Shown here: positions 16,685 to 24,410 of the stretch, piece after piece | Position numbering within the stretch: position 1 is the first letter of the stretch | Layout of the letters: the number at the start of each line of letters is the position of its first letter | Origin: CAWFKW01 sp963816535 | GTDB lineage: Bacteria > Bacteroidota > Ignavibacteria > Tepidaquicellales > OLB5 | Assembly: GCA_963816535.1 (NCBI GenBank) | Contig: CAWFKW010000003.1 | Span: 1,612,001-1,676,000, forward strand | Direction: 5' to 3' | Length of the DNA stretch: 64,000 nt | Made by a program: the position numbers and the translations under genes | The notes under the pieces: model-generated | Told to the model about the DNA's origin: nothing | Databases searched by the model: none | Seen by the model: only the letters and a program-made list of their open reading frames with translations

Positions 16685-18613
16685 TTAGCTTTTCATGTAC
16701 ACCGTCAATATCGAAATGTCCGACGGCGATACGCCGGCAATGCGCGATGCCTGCCCAATGCTTCGCGGCCTTACCTTATTCAGCTTTTCCCTGCCTTCGG
16801 TAGAAAATGATTTTACTTTATTGAAATCAAAGTCCTCGGGTATTATCATGCCTTCAACCTGTTCCAGGTTTTCCGACTGTTCGTTCTGCCTCTGGATATA
16901 ACCTTCATACTTTAACTCGATTTCAACCTGGTTAACCGCCCCGGGATTGCGCCTAAGCGCTTCAGCTAAATTATTGTCGTTAAAGTATTCAAGCTTCAGC
17001 AAATCCGGTAAAATAACTTCGTTACGCTTAATGATCTGTGAGAGACTGTCAGATTGTTTTATCTCAGCCGAATTGATGGCGCTAAGAAAACCGTTCACTT
17101 CTTTAGCGGAAATATATGTGCGTTTAAAAAATGCGATTGAATCCCGAATCAGCTTCTCCTTATCTAAAACGGCGTTGTGTACATCTTCCGGAATCAATCC
17201 GTATTTAGCGCCATATTTCATAAGACGCAGGTCTGCATTATCCTGACGTAGTATCAGCCTGTATTCGGCAAGCGAGGTGAATACTCTGTATGGCTCTTCG
17301 GGGCATTTGTTGATGAGGTCGTCAATTAATACGCCAATATATGCTTCCGAACGTTTCAGTATGAATGGATCTTTACTCTGGATCTTCAAAGCCGCATTGA
17401 TTCCCGCCATCAGCCCCTGCGCCGCGGCTTCTTCATAGCCTGAAGTTCCGTTTATTTGTCCCGCAACATAAAGACCGTCTATTAGTTTTGTTTCAAGCGT
17501 AAGTTTTGTTTGATGCGTTGGCAAAAAATCATATTCTACCGCGTAGCCCGGCCGAAGCATTTTAGCGTTCTGTAATCCGGGAATCGTCTTCAGCGCCTGG
17601 TATTGTATTTCAGCGGGCAGACTTGAAGAGAAACCATTCATATAAACTATATCCGAGTTCAGTCCCTCGGGTTCAAGAAATATCTGGTGGCGCGGCTTAT
17701 CTGAAAAACGAAAAACCTTATCTTCTATCGAAGGACAATAACGCGGACCAACTCCTGTTATTCTTCCGGTGAACATCGGCGAATCATCAAAGCCTGTTCG
17801 CAGAATTTCATGTGTCTTGCCGTTGGTATATGTTAAGAAACATGAAATCTGGCTCAGCCTGGGAAAATTTCCGTTCGAGAAAACAGAGAATGGGGTTGGC
17901 TTCTCATCGCCCGGCTGTTCTTCGGTTTCAGAGAAATCAATGGTATCGAGGGCTAGTCTGGGGGGCGTGCCTGTCTTAAGTCTACCCGTTATAAAGTTAT
18001 GATTTAACAAATATTTAGATAATCCCTTTGCCGACTGTTCGCCGTACCTACCTCCTTCTGACTGCTTGTGCCCTGTATGCATAATAGCATTTAGAAACGT
18101 TCCGCTTGTGATGATCACGGCTTTGCAATCAATTGTAGCGCCAGCATCTGTAATCACTCCATTGATTTGTTTTCCATCAAGAATCAGCTCGTCTACCGTG
18201 CCTTGAACCAATTCAATATTACTGCAGCTCAACATATATTCTCTAGCTACTCTTGAATACAAATCCCTATCGTTTTGGCTGCGAGGAGACCAAATGGCAG
18301 GTCCTTTTGAGCGATTTAGTATTCTGAATTGAATTCCAGTATCATCTGCAATTCTTCCCATTACTCCACCCAGCGCATCAATTTCCTTGACGAGATGCCC
18401 CTTGGCAGAACCCCCTATCGCAGGATTACATGACATTCTTCCGATAGCGTCAAGGTCCATTGTAATCATTCCAACGGTATGTCCCATCCGTGAGGCTGAC
18501 CAGGCAGCCTCAATACCAGAATGCCCCGCCCCTATGACTACTATATCGAAGTATTTATTCCCGTTTTTGTTCAATTTTGTCTGCTTTTTTACATTATGTT
18601 TCACGTGAAACAT
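16685..18613 (-). CDS. mnmG: tRNA uridine-5-carboxymethylaminomethyl(34) synthesis enzyme MnmG
   Basis: FAD-dependent partner of MnmE that modifies wobble U34 of several tRNAs. The FAD-binding site is DIVVIGAGHSGIEAA, followed by SCNPAIGGSAKGHLVKEIDALGG and, later, GQINGTSGYEEAAAQGLMAGINA; the C-terminal end is QASRIAGVSPSDISIL. The apparent N-terminus MFHVKH is produced by a parS site (18597-18612) read as codons. In-frame TTG at 18574 (residue 14) is an alternative start that would leave parS untranslated. From the ATG it has 642 residues, slightly above the usual 620-630. The mnmE stop is 37 bp upstream. Confidence 0.95.
   Translation of the reverse strand: MFHVKHNVKKQTKLNKNGNKYFDIVVIGAGHSGIEAAWSASRMGHTVGMITMDLDAIGRMSCNPAIGGSAKGHLVKEIDALGGVMGRIADDTGIQFRILNRSKGPAIWSPRSQNDRDLYSRVAREYMLSCSNIELVQGTVDELILDGKQINGVITDAGATIDCKAVIITSGTFLNAIMHTGHKQSEGGRYGEQSAKGLSKYLLNHNFITGRLKTGTPPRLALDTIDFSETEEQPGDEKPTPFSVFSNGNFPRLSQISCFLTYTNGKTHEILRTGFDDSPMFTGRITGVGPRYCPSIEDKVFRFSDKPRHQIFLEPEGLNSDIVYMNGFSSSLPAEIQYQALKTIPGLQNAKMLRPGYAVEYDFLPTHQTKLTLETKLIDGLYVAGQINGTSGYEEAAAQGLMAGINAALKIQSKDPFILKRSEAYIGVLIDDLINKCPEEPYRVFTSLAEYRLILRQDNADLRLMKYGAKYGLIPEDVHNAVLDKEKLIRDSIAFFKRTYISAKEVNGFLSAINSAEIKQSDSLSQIIKRNEVILPDLLKLEYFNDNNLAEALRRNPGAVNQVEIELKYEGYIQRQNEQSENLEQVEGMIIPEDFDFNKVKSFSTEGREKLNKVRPRSIGQASRIAGVSPSDISILTVYMKS
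18597..18612. promoter_or_regulatory. parS: parS centromere site 1
   Basis: TGTTTCACGTGAAACA, an exact 16-bp match to the canonical ParB-binding parS palindrome. It overlaps codons 1-6 of the annotated mnmG frame. Confidence 0.93.
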
Positions 18614-18632
18614 CCAAATTGCATGATTTTAG

Positions 18633-18648
18633 CGTTTCACGTGAAACA
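18633..18648. promoter_or_regulatory. parS: parS centromere site 2
   Basis: CGTTTCACGTGAAACA, 15 of 16 bases of canonical parS, in the 37-bp mnmE-mnmG spacer and 36 bp (centre to centre) from site 1. Two parS sites in tandem near dnaA mark an origin-proximal segregation locus. Confidence 0.9.
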
Positions 18649-18650
18649 AT

Positions 18651-20015
18651 TTACTTCCCAATACAGAATTTCGAAAAGATATTGTTCAAGATATCAACAT
18701 TTGATGTCTTTCCAATTATCTCAGTCAGCGAATCCATGGCGGATCTTATCTCATAAGAAATCAATTCGTTGCCGCCTCCAGATTCAATTTGCGATTCTGC
18801 ATTCACAAGATATTCACACGATTTCAACAAACAGTCACGGTGCCGCTGGTTCGTTACAATTACATCCGAAGGTTCGTCGTCTCTGATCAACGCCTTTGCT
18901 TTCCTTACTATTTCTTCCTGGAGCATGCTCATATTGGTCCCGTCAAGGGCTGATATAACCAGACCCTTTGCAGTACTTACGGGAGCTACGTCAACTTTGT
19001 TATAAGCCCGCACAATTTTGGTTTCTGCAATTCCCATAATGTACTCGGTTCCGTCGGAATTGGGATTTGAAAGATCTTCGACCTCTACAACAATATCCGA
19101 TTCAGAAATTTTCTGTCTTGTGCGTTTAACGCCTTCCTGCTCAATTGCATCAGATGATGCCCTTATTCCGGCAGTATCTATCAGGTTGAACACGACTCCG
19201 CCCATTATTAAAGGTTCCTGCAGGTAATCTCTTGTAGTTCCGGGAATTTCGCTCACAATAGCACGGCTTTCTTTCAATAAATAATTAAAAATACTCGATT
19301 TACCAACATTTGGCTTCCCTACTATTGCCAAATTGACGCCACCTGTGATAATTTTGCCACTCTCAAAACTTCTGGTTAAATTATTAAATTTCAATATTAA
19401 TCCACCAATCTTTTCAAGCAGGTCTTTACGGGAAACCAGGTCAAGCCCCTCTTCGGAGAAATCAAGCTCTAACTCCAGAAGCGAGCAGTAATTGATAAGT
19501 TCTTCCTTTAATTCTTTGATCTTTCCGGAGAATTCGCCAAGCAGTTGTTTCATGGCAAGCTTATTCGATAGATCTGTTTTGGCTCTAATTAAATCCGCCA
19601 CGGCCTCAGCCTGCGCAAGGTCCATTTTGCCGTTCAAAAAGGCCCGCTTCGAAAACTCGCCGGGCTGAGCGTGTTCAATTCCGTTTGATACCAATAACTT
19701 ATTGATTTTACGGAATATGTAGCTCCCACCGTGACTCGAGATTTCTACTACATCTTCGCCTGTATAAGAATTGGGGGATCTGAATATTGTTACAATAACT
19801 TCATCAATAATGTCACTGCCGTCTCTCAAGTATCCATGAATTGCCGTGTGGCTGACTGCGCTTGCAAAGTCAATTGGCTCGAATTTATTCGCTTTTTTTG
19901 TAAATATGCACGAAAGAGCGGGCAAAGCCTTCTCCCCGCTGACTCTGATTACGGTGATTCCTGACTCCCCTACCGGGGTTGAAGGAGCGAATATTGTTCT
20001 GTTATCAAAACTCAT
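18651..20015 (-). CDS. mnmE: tRNA modification GTPase MnmE
   Basis: 454 residues. The N-terminal folate-binding domain contains VGESGITVIRVSG and HGGSYI. The G domain carries G1 GKPNVGKSSIFN, G2/G3 PGTTRDY and DTAGIR, and a G4-like position in RAYNKVDV. The C-terminus ends CIGK with the conserved catalytic Cys. MnmE and MnmG form the U34-modifying complex. It is the first gene of the minus-strand mnmE-mnmG-rsmG set, divergent from the radical SAM gene with 245 bp between. Confidence 0.96.
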   Translation of the reverse strand: MSFDNRTIFAPSTPVGESGITVIRVSGEKALPALSCIFTKKANKFEPIDFASAVSHTAIHGYLRDGSDIIDEVIVTIFRSPNSYTGEDVVEISSHGGSYIFRKINKLLVSNGIEHAQPGEFSKRAFLNGKMDLAQAEAVADLIRAKTDLSNKLAMKQLLGEFSGKIKELKEELINYCSLLELELDFSEEGLDLVSRKDLLEKIGGLILKFNNLTRSFESGKIITGGVNLAIVGKPNVGKSSIFNYLLKESRAIVSEIPGTTRDYLQEPLIMGGVVFNLIDTAGIRASSDAIEQEGVKRTRQKISESDIVVEVEDLSNPNSDGTEYIMGIAETKIVRAYNKVDVAPVSTAKGLVISALDGTNMSMLQEEIVRKAKALIRDDEPSDVIVTNQRHRDCLLKSCEYLVNAESQIESGGGNELISYEIRSAMDSLTEIIGKTSNVDILNNIFSKFCIGK

Positions 20016-20073
20016 AATATTTGAATAGCAAAAATACCATTAATTGCCTTCGGTAACAATGAAAATCTCTTCG

Positions 20074-20124
20074 CTGTCATTTCCGCGAAGGAGCTTGCCC
20101 GCCTTGGGAGGGGGAATCTTGGTT
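20074..20124. repeat. Interrupted copy of a dispersed palindrome
   Basis: CTGTCATTTCCGCGAAGG, then about 20 bp of GC-rich sequence, then GGGAATCTTGGTTT. It matches, in the opposite orientation, the intact element at 33981-34016, whose hairpin lacks the inserted bases. The rest of the 245-bp divergent spacer holds no other feature I can name. Confidence 0.5.
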
Positions 20125-20260
20125 TATTGCTTTGCAATTCATTGTTCGGGTTACCATAAGCCACAATCAAAGTTTATAGCCTGGCTTCTGTTGCTTTATT
20201 ATTAGATTCAAATTCCCGCCTTTTATTTCTATATTTGTAAGTAATTCAAAAAGGACAGTC

Positions 20261-21562
20261 ATGTCATACATAGAATTTGATAATACGTACGCGAAATTTT
20301 GTTTCAGGCACATTGTATTACAGCCAACCACGCTTTGCAATCTGGATTGTGATTACTGCTACTTAACCGACCGGCAGGAGCCGAATAAAATGTCAGTTGG
20401 CGTTGCCGAAGCCGTAGCGGCGTCTATCAAAGACGCTCCCCATCCAATTACGATACTCTGGCATGGCGGCGAGCCGCTTGCAACCGGGATTGAACACTTC
20501 AGAAAGCTTGTCGACCAGTTTGAGCCGCTAAGGCTTGAAGGCAAAATAAACCATAACATACAGATCAACGGAACGATGATATCCCCCGACTGGTGCAGGC
20601 TGTTCAGGGAAAAGGGTTTCCACGTGGGCCTGAGCATAGACGGACCAGAGGGCTGCAACGTTAACCGCGTTAACCGCGCGAACATGCCGGCATGGGATAG
20701 AATTATGAAAGGCGTCGGCCTGCTAAAGATAAACCGCATTCCGTTCGGCATTATCGCCGTAGTCAGCGAAGCCAATATTGACTGCGCCGAACCGCTGTAC
20801 GAGTTTTTTTCATCGCTTGGCTGCAGGAGCATCTGCGTTAATATTGTCGAGAGTGAGGGATTGAACAAAGAGAAGAACCATTTGCGGGAAAAGGACGTGA
20901 GGCGTTTCTGGGCGGATTTATTCAAGGAATGGCGTGAAAATCCTGTGATAAGAATACGGGAGTTCGATAATGCGCTCGGATGGCTGAAAAGAGTATCGGA
21001 TGATTTTGAACAGCATGAATTTTTTGCGCGCGACCTGCGGCCAACCGCAAGCTGGAACGGCGACGTAATTATGCTTTCGCCTGAGTTCCTTAGCGTCCCG
21101 CAGGAAAAACGCAATGAGTTTGTCGCAGGAAACATACTGGAAAAGCCGCTGGCCGAGATCGTAGCTGATTCTTTTTCGGCGCAATATGTTAAAGATTATT
21201 TTGCCGGGGTAAAAAAATGCGCATCGGAATGCATGTATTTTTCTTATTGCGGCGGGGGGCAGGCGAGCAACAAATACTTTGAGCATGGAAGGATAGACGC
21301 TACCGAAACTGAAGAATGCCGCAACACCAGGAAGCTATTGGTGAATACGGTTACAGGCGCATTCACTCCGGGGAAAATAGATTCGATAGACGCCGCTAAG
21401 AGCGCATCGGTTAATTTAAATAAACTCATTTGCGCGCTGCCGGAAAATATGCAGCCCCGCAACTACTCATGTTTTGACCGCCGCCGACCGGAAGCCGTGC
21501 TTACGGCCCAGGAGGATTCAACCCAGGCAGATTGGTCCGATTGGTCGGATAAAGAAAGCTAG
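20261..21562 (+). CDS. Radical SAM/SPASM peptide maturase (cyclophane-forming type) with a Trp-rich C-terminal tail
   Basis: 433 residues. Radical SAM cluster CNLDCDYC at Cys26, Cys30, Cys33, preceded by VLQPTTL as in GrrM/FxsB-type maturases. SAM-binding GGEP lies in ILWHGGEPLA. The SPASM auxiliary-cluster Cys residues include Cys320, Cys324, Cys330 (CASECMYFSYCGGG) and Cys353, with SNKYFEHG and TETEECR between, diagnostic of this subgroup. Known members cross-link an aromatic residue to the third residue of a three-residue motif in a RiPP. Here an extra tail of about 75 residues follows the SPASM domain and ends ADWSDWSDKES (Trp425, Trp428), two Trp-x-Asp triplets that fit the substrate motif. 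No separate precursor was seen in the 245 bp before or 135 bp after. A fused substrate is an inference; the enzyme class is firm. Confidence 0.88.
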   Translation: MSYIEFDNTYAKFCFRHIVLQPTTLCNLDCDYCYLTDRQEPNKMSVGVAEAVAASIKDAPHPITILWHGGEPLATGIEHFRKLVDQFEPLRLEGKINHNIQINGTMISPDWCRLFREKGFHVGLSIDGPEGCNVNRVNRANMPAWDRIMKGVGLLKINRIPFGIIAVVSEANIDCAEPLYEFFSSLGCRSICVNIVESEGLNKEKNHLREKDVRRFWADLFKEWRENPVIRIREFDNALGWLKRVSDDFEQHEFFARDLRPTASWNGDVIMLSPEFLSVPQEKRNEFVAGNILEKPLAEIVADSFSAQYVKDYFAGVKKCASECMYFSYCGGGQASNKYFEHGRIDATETEECRNTRKLLVNTVTGAFTPGKIDSIDAAKSASVNLNKLICALPENMQPRNYSCFDRRRPEAVLTAQEDSTQADWSDWSDKES

Positions 21563-21597
21563 GGAATTCGGCAGATTCATCAGATTCAAGTTTATCA

Positions 21598-21634
21598 GAT
21601 AAAAAACGCGGTCGGGCTGGCCGCCTTTTTTATC
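21598..21634. terminator. Rho-independent terminator after the radical SAM gene
   Basis: Arms GATAAAAAACGCGGTC and GGCCGCCTTTTTTATC pair over 14 of 16 positions with a 5-nt loop. The right arm contains a six-T run. It lies 36 bp after the stop, so the maturase transcript probably ends here without a downstream partner. Confidence 0.85.
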
Positions 21635-21697
21635 TCCTGAGATATTCGGCGTCAAATATCGGCAATGCCTGCTGACTTCATTCCAATATTTTAGAAT

Positions 21698-22213
21698 ATG
21701 TTGCTTAAAACTGATAGATTGATAATACGAGAATACTCGACGCGGGATTTGGGAACTCTGTATAAAATTCTTTCGGATCCGGATACGATGAAATTCTGGC
21801 CGGCACCGTTTACGGAAGAACAAACAATGGGGTGGATCGAGAGAAGCATAAGAAGTTACGAAGAAACTGGAATAGGCAGGTGGGCGGTAATTTTAAGAGA
21901 GAACGGATTGCAAATAGGCGATGCGGGAATAATTACAACAGAGGTAAACGGCAAAATGGAAAATGACTTAGGGTATATTATTGATAAGGATTTTTGGCGG
22001 ATGGGATACGGCGAAGAAGCTGCGCTGGCATGTATGAAATATGGTTTTGAAAAGCTGGGGATAAAACGCATGGCAGCAAATATGGCGTTTGATAATATTG
22101 CATCAGTTCACGTTGCAGAAAAGATTGGAATGAAAAAAGAATGTGAATTTCATAATAAACGAAACAGAGATATTTTGACGTATCTTTATTCTACCGATCT
22201 TAAAATTGTATAA
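21698..22213 (+). CDS. GNAT family acetyltransferase, RimJ/RimL type
   Basis: 171 residues, Acetyltransf_3 type. It begins LLKTDRLIIREYSTRD, a signature of RimJ/RimL-like enzymes, and has the acetyl-CoA binding strand-loop DFWRMGYGEEAALACMKYGF and the ending NIASVHVAEKIGMKKECEF. The acceptor substrate is unknown. Base composition is visibly AT-richer than the flanking genes. It is transcribed separately from the radical SAM gene because a terminator lies between. Confidence 0.85.
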   Translation: MLLKTDRLIIREYSTRDLGTLYKILSDPDTMKFWPAPFTEEQTMGWIERSIRSYEETGIGRWAVILRENGLQIGDAGIITTEVNGKMENDLGYIIDKDFWRMGYGEEAALACMKYGFEKLGIKRMAANMAFDNIASVHVAEKIGMKKECEFHNKRNRDILTYLYSTDLKIV

Positions 22214-22702
22214 TTCGTAGGCACGACACCAAAGTCGTGCCACGAAGTCAGGGCTGCACGATTCGTAATTATTGAGAAAATATAGGTCCCCGCTTGACCC
22301 AGAGGGCGCCCCGCGGGGATAAAACAAAAAGTCAAATAGCGTTAATTTTCTGTTAGCTACAAACGGTATTTTAACTAACTTCTATTGACAGTGGCAGATT
22401 TTTTTTGTAATATGCATGTGCAAAAGATAGTAACCGATGTTAACAACTTGTTCAAAACATCACAGCCCAATCCGGGCAAACTCATCTTAAGCGCTCCCAA
22501 AAATTGCCTCAAAAAAGTTATTAACAACGCATGTTGATAAGTTCCGCATGTGTAAGGCTAAGTAAGGTAAACTCATTGCTTTAAAAATGGATTTTTTTGT
22601 TAAGTTCTTTGTTAGTTTTGAAGATTTTGGGCTCTTAACGGTAATCTAATTAAAGTAGTAAATTAATGAACCTATTTTCTTTCTTATAAATATAGAGTTA
22701 CG
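22214..22702. other. 489-bp interval upstream of dnaA, candidate origin region
   Basis: No gene seen. The first 110 bp hold two palindromes (22218-22245 and a GC-rich one around 22287-22319). The remaining sequence is AT-rich, especially 22555-22700. DnaA-box-like nonamers are TGTTGATAA at 22532-22540 (one mismatch to TGTGGATAA), TTATTAACA at 22518-22526 (two mismatches) and a poorer TGTTAACAA at 22438-22446. With dnaA following and parS 4 kb away this is a plausible oriC, but the boxes are few and weak. Confidence 0.45.
22218..22245. repeat. Palindrome after the GNAT gene
   Basis: GGCACGAC (22220-22227) and GTCGTGCC (22234-22241) with a 6-nt loop; the flanking CGT/ACG extends the stem past one unpaired A. 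No T-run follows, so it is more like a dispersed REP-type unit than a terminator. Confidence 0.6.
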
Positions 22703-24148
22703 ATGTTGACAAATATAAATTACGAAAATGGACAGGCTCCGCTTGTTGATAATTCAAAGGCTGCGGAAACGTGGAATAAGCTCTTAGAGATAATCAGCTT
22801 AAACATATCTGAACTGAAACTTAACACATGGTTCAGGCCAATCAAAGCGAAACAGATCGAAAATGACATTCTGACAATTTCCGTGCCAAGCAAAGATTAT
22901 TATGATATGATAATCTCGCGCTTTGGCGACGTTGTATCTAAAGCGCTAAAAGCCGTGCTTGGAGATTCCGGAAGACTGATATATGAAATAGACGCTTCCG
23001 CGTCCGCAGCGCTGCCCGAAGAAACCGCTGCCCCCGTTATTCAAAATTCACAAGCACAAAATACCGGAAACTACGGACAATCTCACGCGCAGCCGCAGAG
23101 TGAAAACATTTATGCATCGGCAAGTTATTTCAATTCAGAATATACCTTCGATAATTTTGTAAAAGGCAAGAACAACGAATTTGCTACAGCGGCCGCTCTT
23201 TCGATCTGTAACAGGCCCGGCGCGCAATATAATCCGCTTATGATTTATGGCGGCGTGGGACTCGGCAAAACGCATCTTATCCAGGCAATCGGCAACCAGT
23301 TAAAAGAAAGCCGCGCCGGCATAAAGATAATGTATATATCAGGGCCCGAGTTCACAACAAGTTTTGTTCAGAGCATTCGAACAAATAAAGCGCACGAGTT
23401 TGAAAGATATTATAAATCGCTTGATATTTTAATAGTTGATGATATCCAGTTCCTTGAAGGCAAGGAGAGCACGCAGGATTCGTTTTTCCAGATATTTAAC
23501 TCATTGTACCAGCTGAAACGCCAAATAGTTTTATCGTCCGATAAACCGCCGCATCAGCTTACAGGGCTTGAAGAGAGGCTCATTACGCGCTTTCAGTGGG
23601 GGCTTACGGTTGATATCCAGCCGCCGGACCTTGAAACAAGGATCGCTATATTAAATAAAAAGTGCGAGACAGAAAAGATCTCAGTGCCGTATGAGGTTCT
23701 GGAATTCATAGCCTATAATATCAAAGACAACATCCGTTCTCTTGAGGGATGTTTGAAGAGCCTGATCTTCGATTCAGAGCTTACTAAAATGCCAATATCG
23801 CTTGATATGGCAAAACGCAGCGTGCTTAAATTCGGAGCAATAAAGAACAGGAAGCAAAATTTAGATATTGGCTCTATTATTGCCGCTGTATCCAAGTTCT
23901 TCGATCTTGAGGAATCGCTTTTAAGGCTTAAGACAAAGCGGCAGGAGATCGTTCTTGCCCGTCATGCCGCAATGTACCTCTGCAGGGAAATAACGTCGTG
24001 TTCTCTTGAAACTATCGGCGCCCATTTCGGCGGAAGAAATCACGCAACGGTTATTCACGCCTGCAAATGCGTTGATGATATGATAAATATTGATCAGAAC
24101 TTTAAAGATAAAATAGACACAATAAGGGAAGAGCTTTTAACATCTTAA
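22703..24148 (+). CDS. dnaA: Chromosomal replication initiator protein DnaA
   Basis: 481 residues. Domain I begins WNKLLEIISLNISELKLNTWF. A Gln/Ala-rich linker (domain II, about 95-140) leads to YTFDNFVKGKNN, where domain III starts. Walker A is GGVGLGKTHLIQ (about 183-194) and Walker B ILIVDDIQFLEGK. Domain IV carries the DNA-binding signature SLETIGAHFGGRNHATVIHAC. Full length and intact. dnaN and recF do not follow; a terminator-like hairpin and recN do. Confidence 0.97.
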   Translation: MLTNINYENGQAPLVDNSKAAETWNKLLEIISLNISELKLNTWFRPIKAKQIENDILTISVPSKDYYDMIISRFGDVVSKALKAVLGDSGRLIYEIDASASAALPEETAAPVIQNSQAQNTGNYGQSHAQPQSENIYASASYFNSEYTFDNFVKGKNNEFATAAALSICNRPGAQYNPLMIYGGVGLGKTHLIQAIGNQLKESRAGIKIMYISGPEFTTSFVQSIRTNKAHEFERYYKSLDILIVDDIQFLEGKESTQDSFFQIFNSLYQLKRQIVLSSDKPPHQLTGLEERLITRFQWGLTVDIQPPDLETRIAILNKKCETEKISVPYEVLEFIAYNIKDNIRSLEGCLKSLIFDSELTKMPISLDMAKRSVLKFGAIKNRKQNLDIGSIIAAVSKFFDLEESLLRLKTKRQEIVLARHAAMYLCREITSCSLETIGAHFGGRNHATVIHACKCVDDMINIDQNFKDKIDTIREELLTS

Positions 24149-24182
24149 TAACATTCCGTTGTTAATTTATGTTTATAAAAAC

Positions 24183-24217
24183 AACCTGCTGACATTTTAC
24201 TGATGGCGGGTTTTTTT
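24183..24217 (+). terminator. Probable terminator after dnaA
   Basis: AACCTGC (24183-24189) can pair with GCGGGTT (24206-24212, one G-T pair), followed by a run of T. It lies 35 bp after the stop. The remaining ~190 bp before recN are AT-rich with no feature seen. Confidence 0.55.
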
Positions 24218-24410
24218 ATTTTTCCGGATGCAAGTAAAACGGATAAATTAAAATGGGAACCTAACCTATAATTAACATGATAGCCGGAGATTCAACCGCC
24301 TTTATTCTCTTAATTTTAATAACAATTGTTCTTAAATTAACGCTTATTAACACTCCTGCTGCTACTGCAATTTTTTAATATATAATATAATAATGTAAGA
24401 GTAGTCCGCG

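Noticed and set aside
22287..22319. GC-rich palindrome as a dnaA leader attenuator
   Set aside because: It is about 380 bp before dnaA, has no T-run and looks like the other REP-type units.
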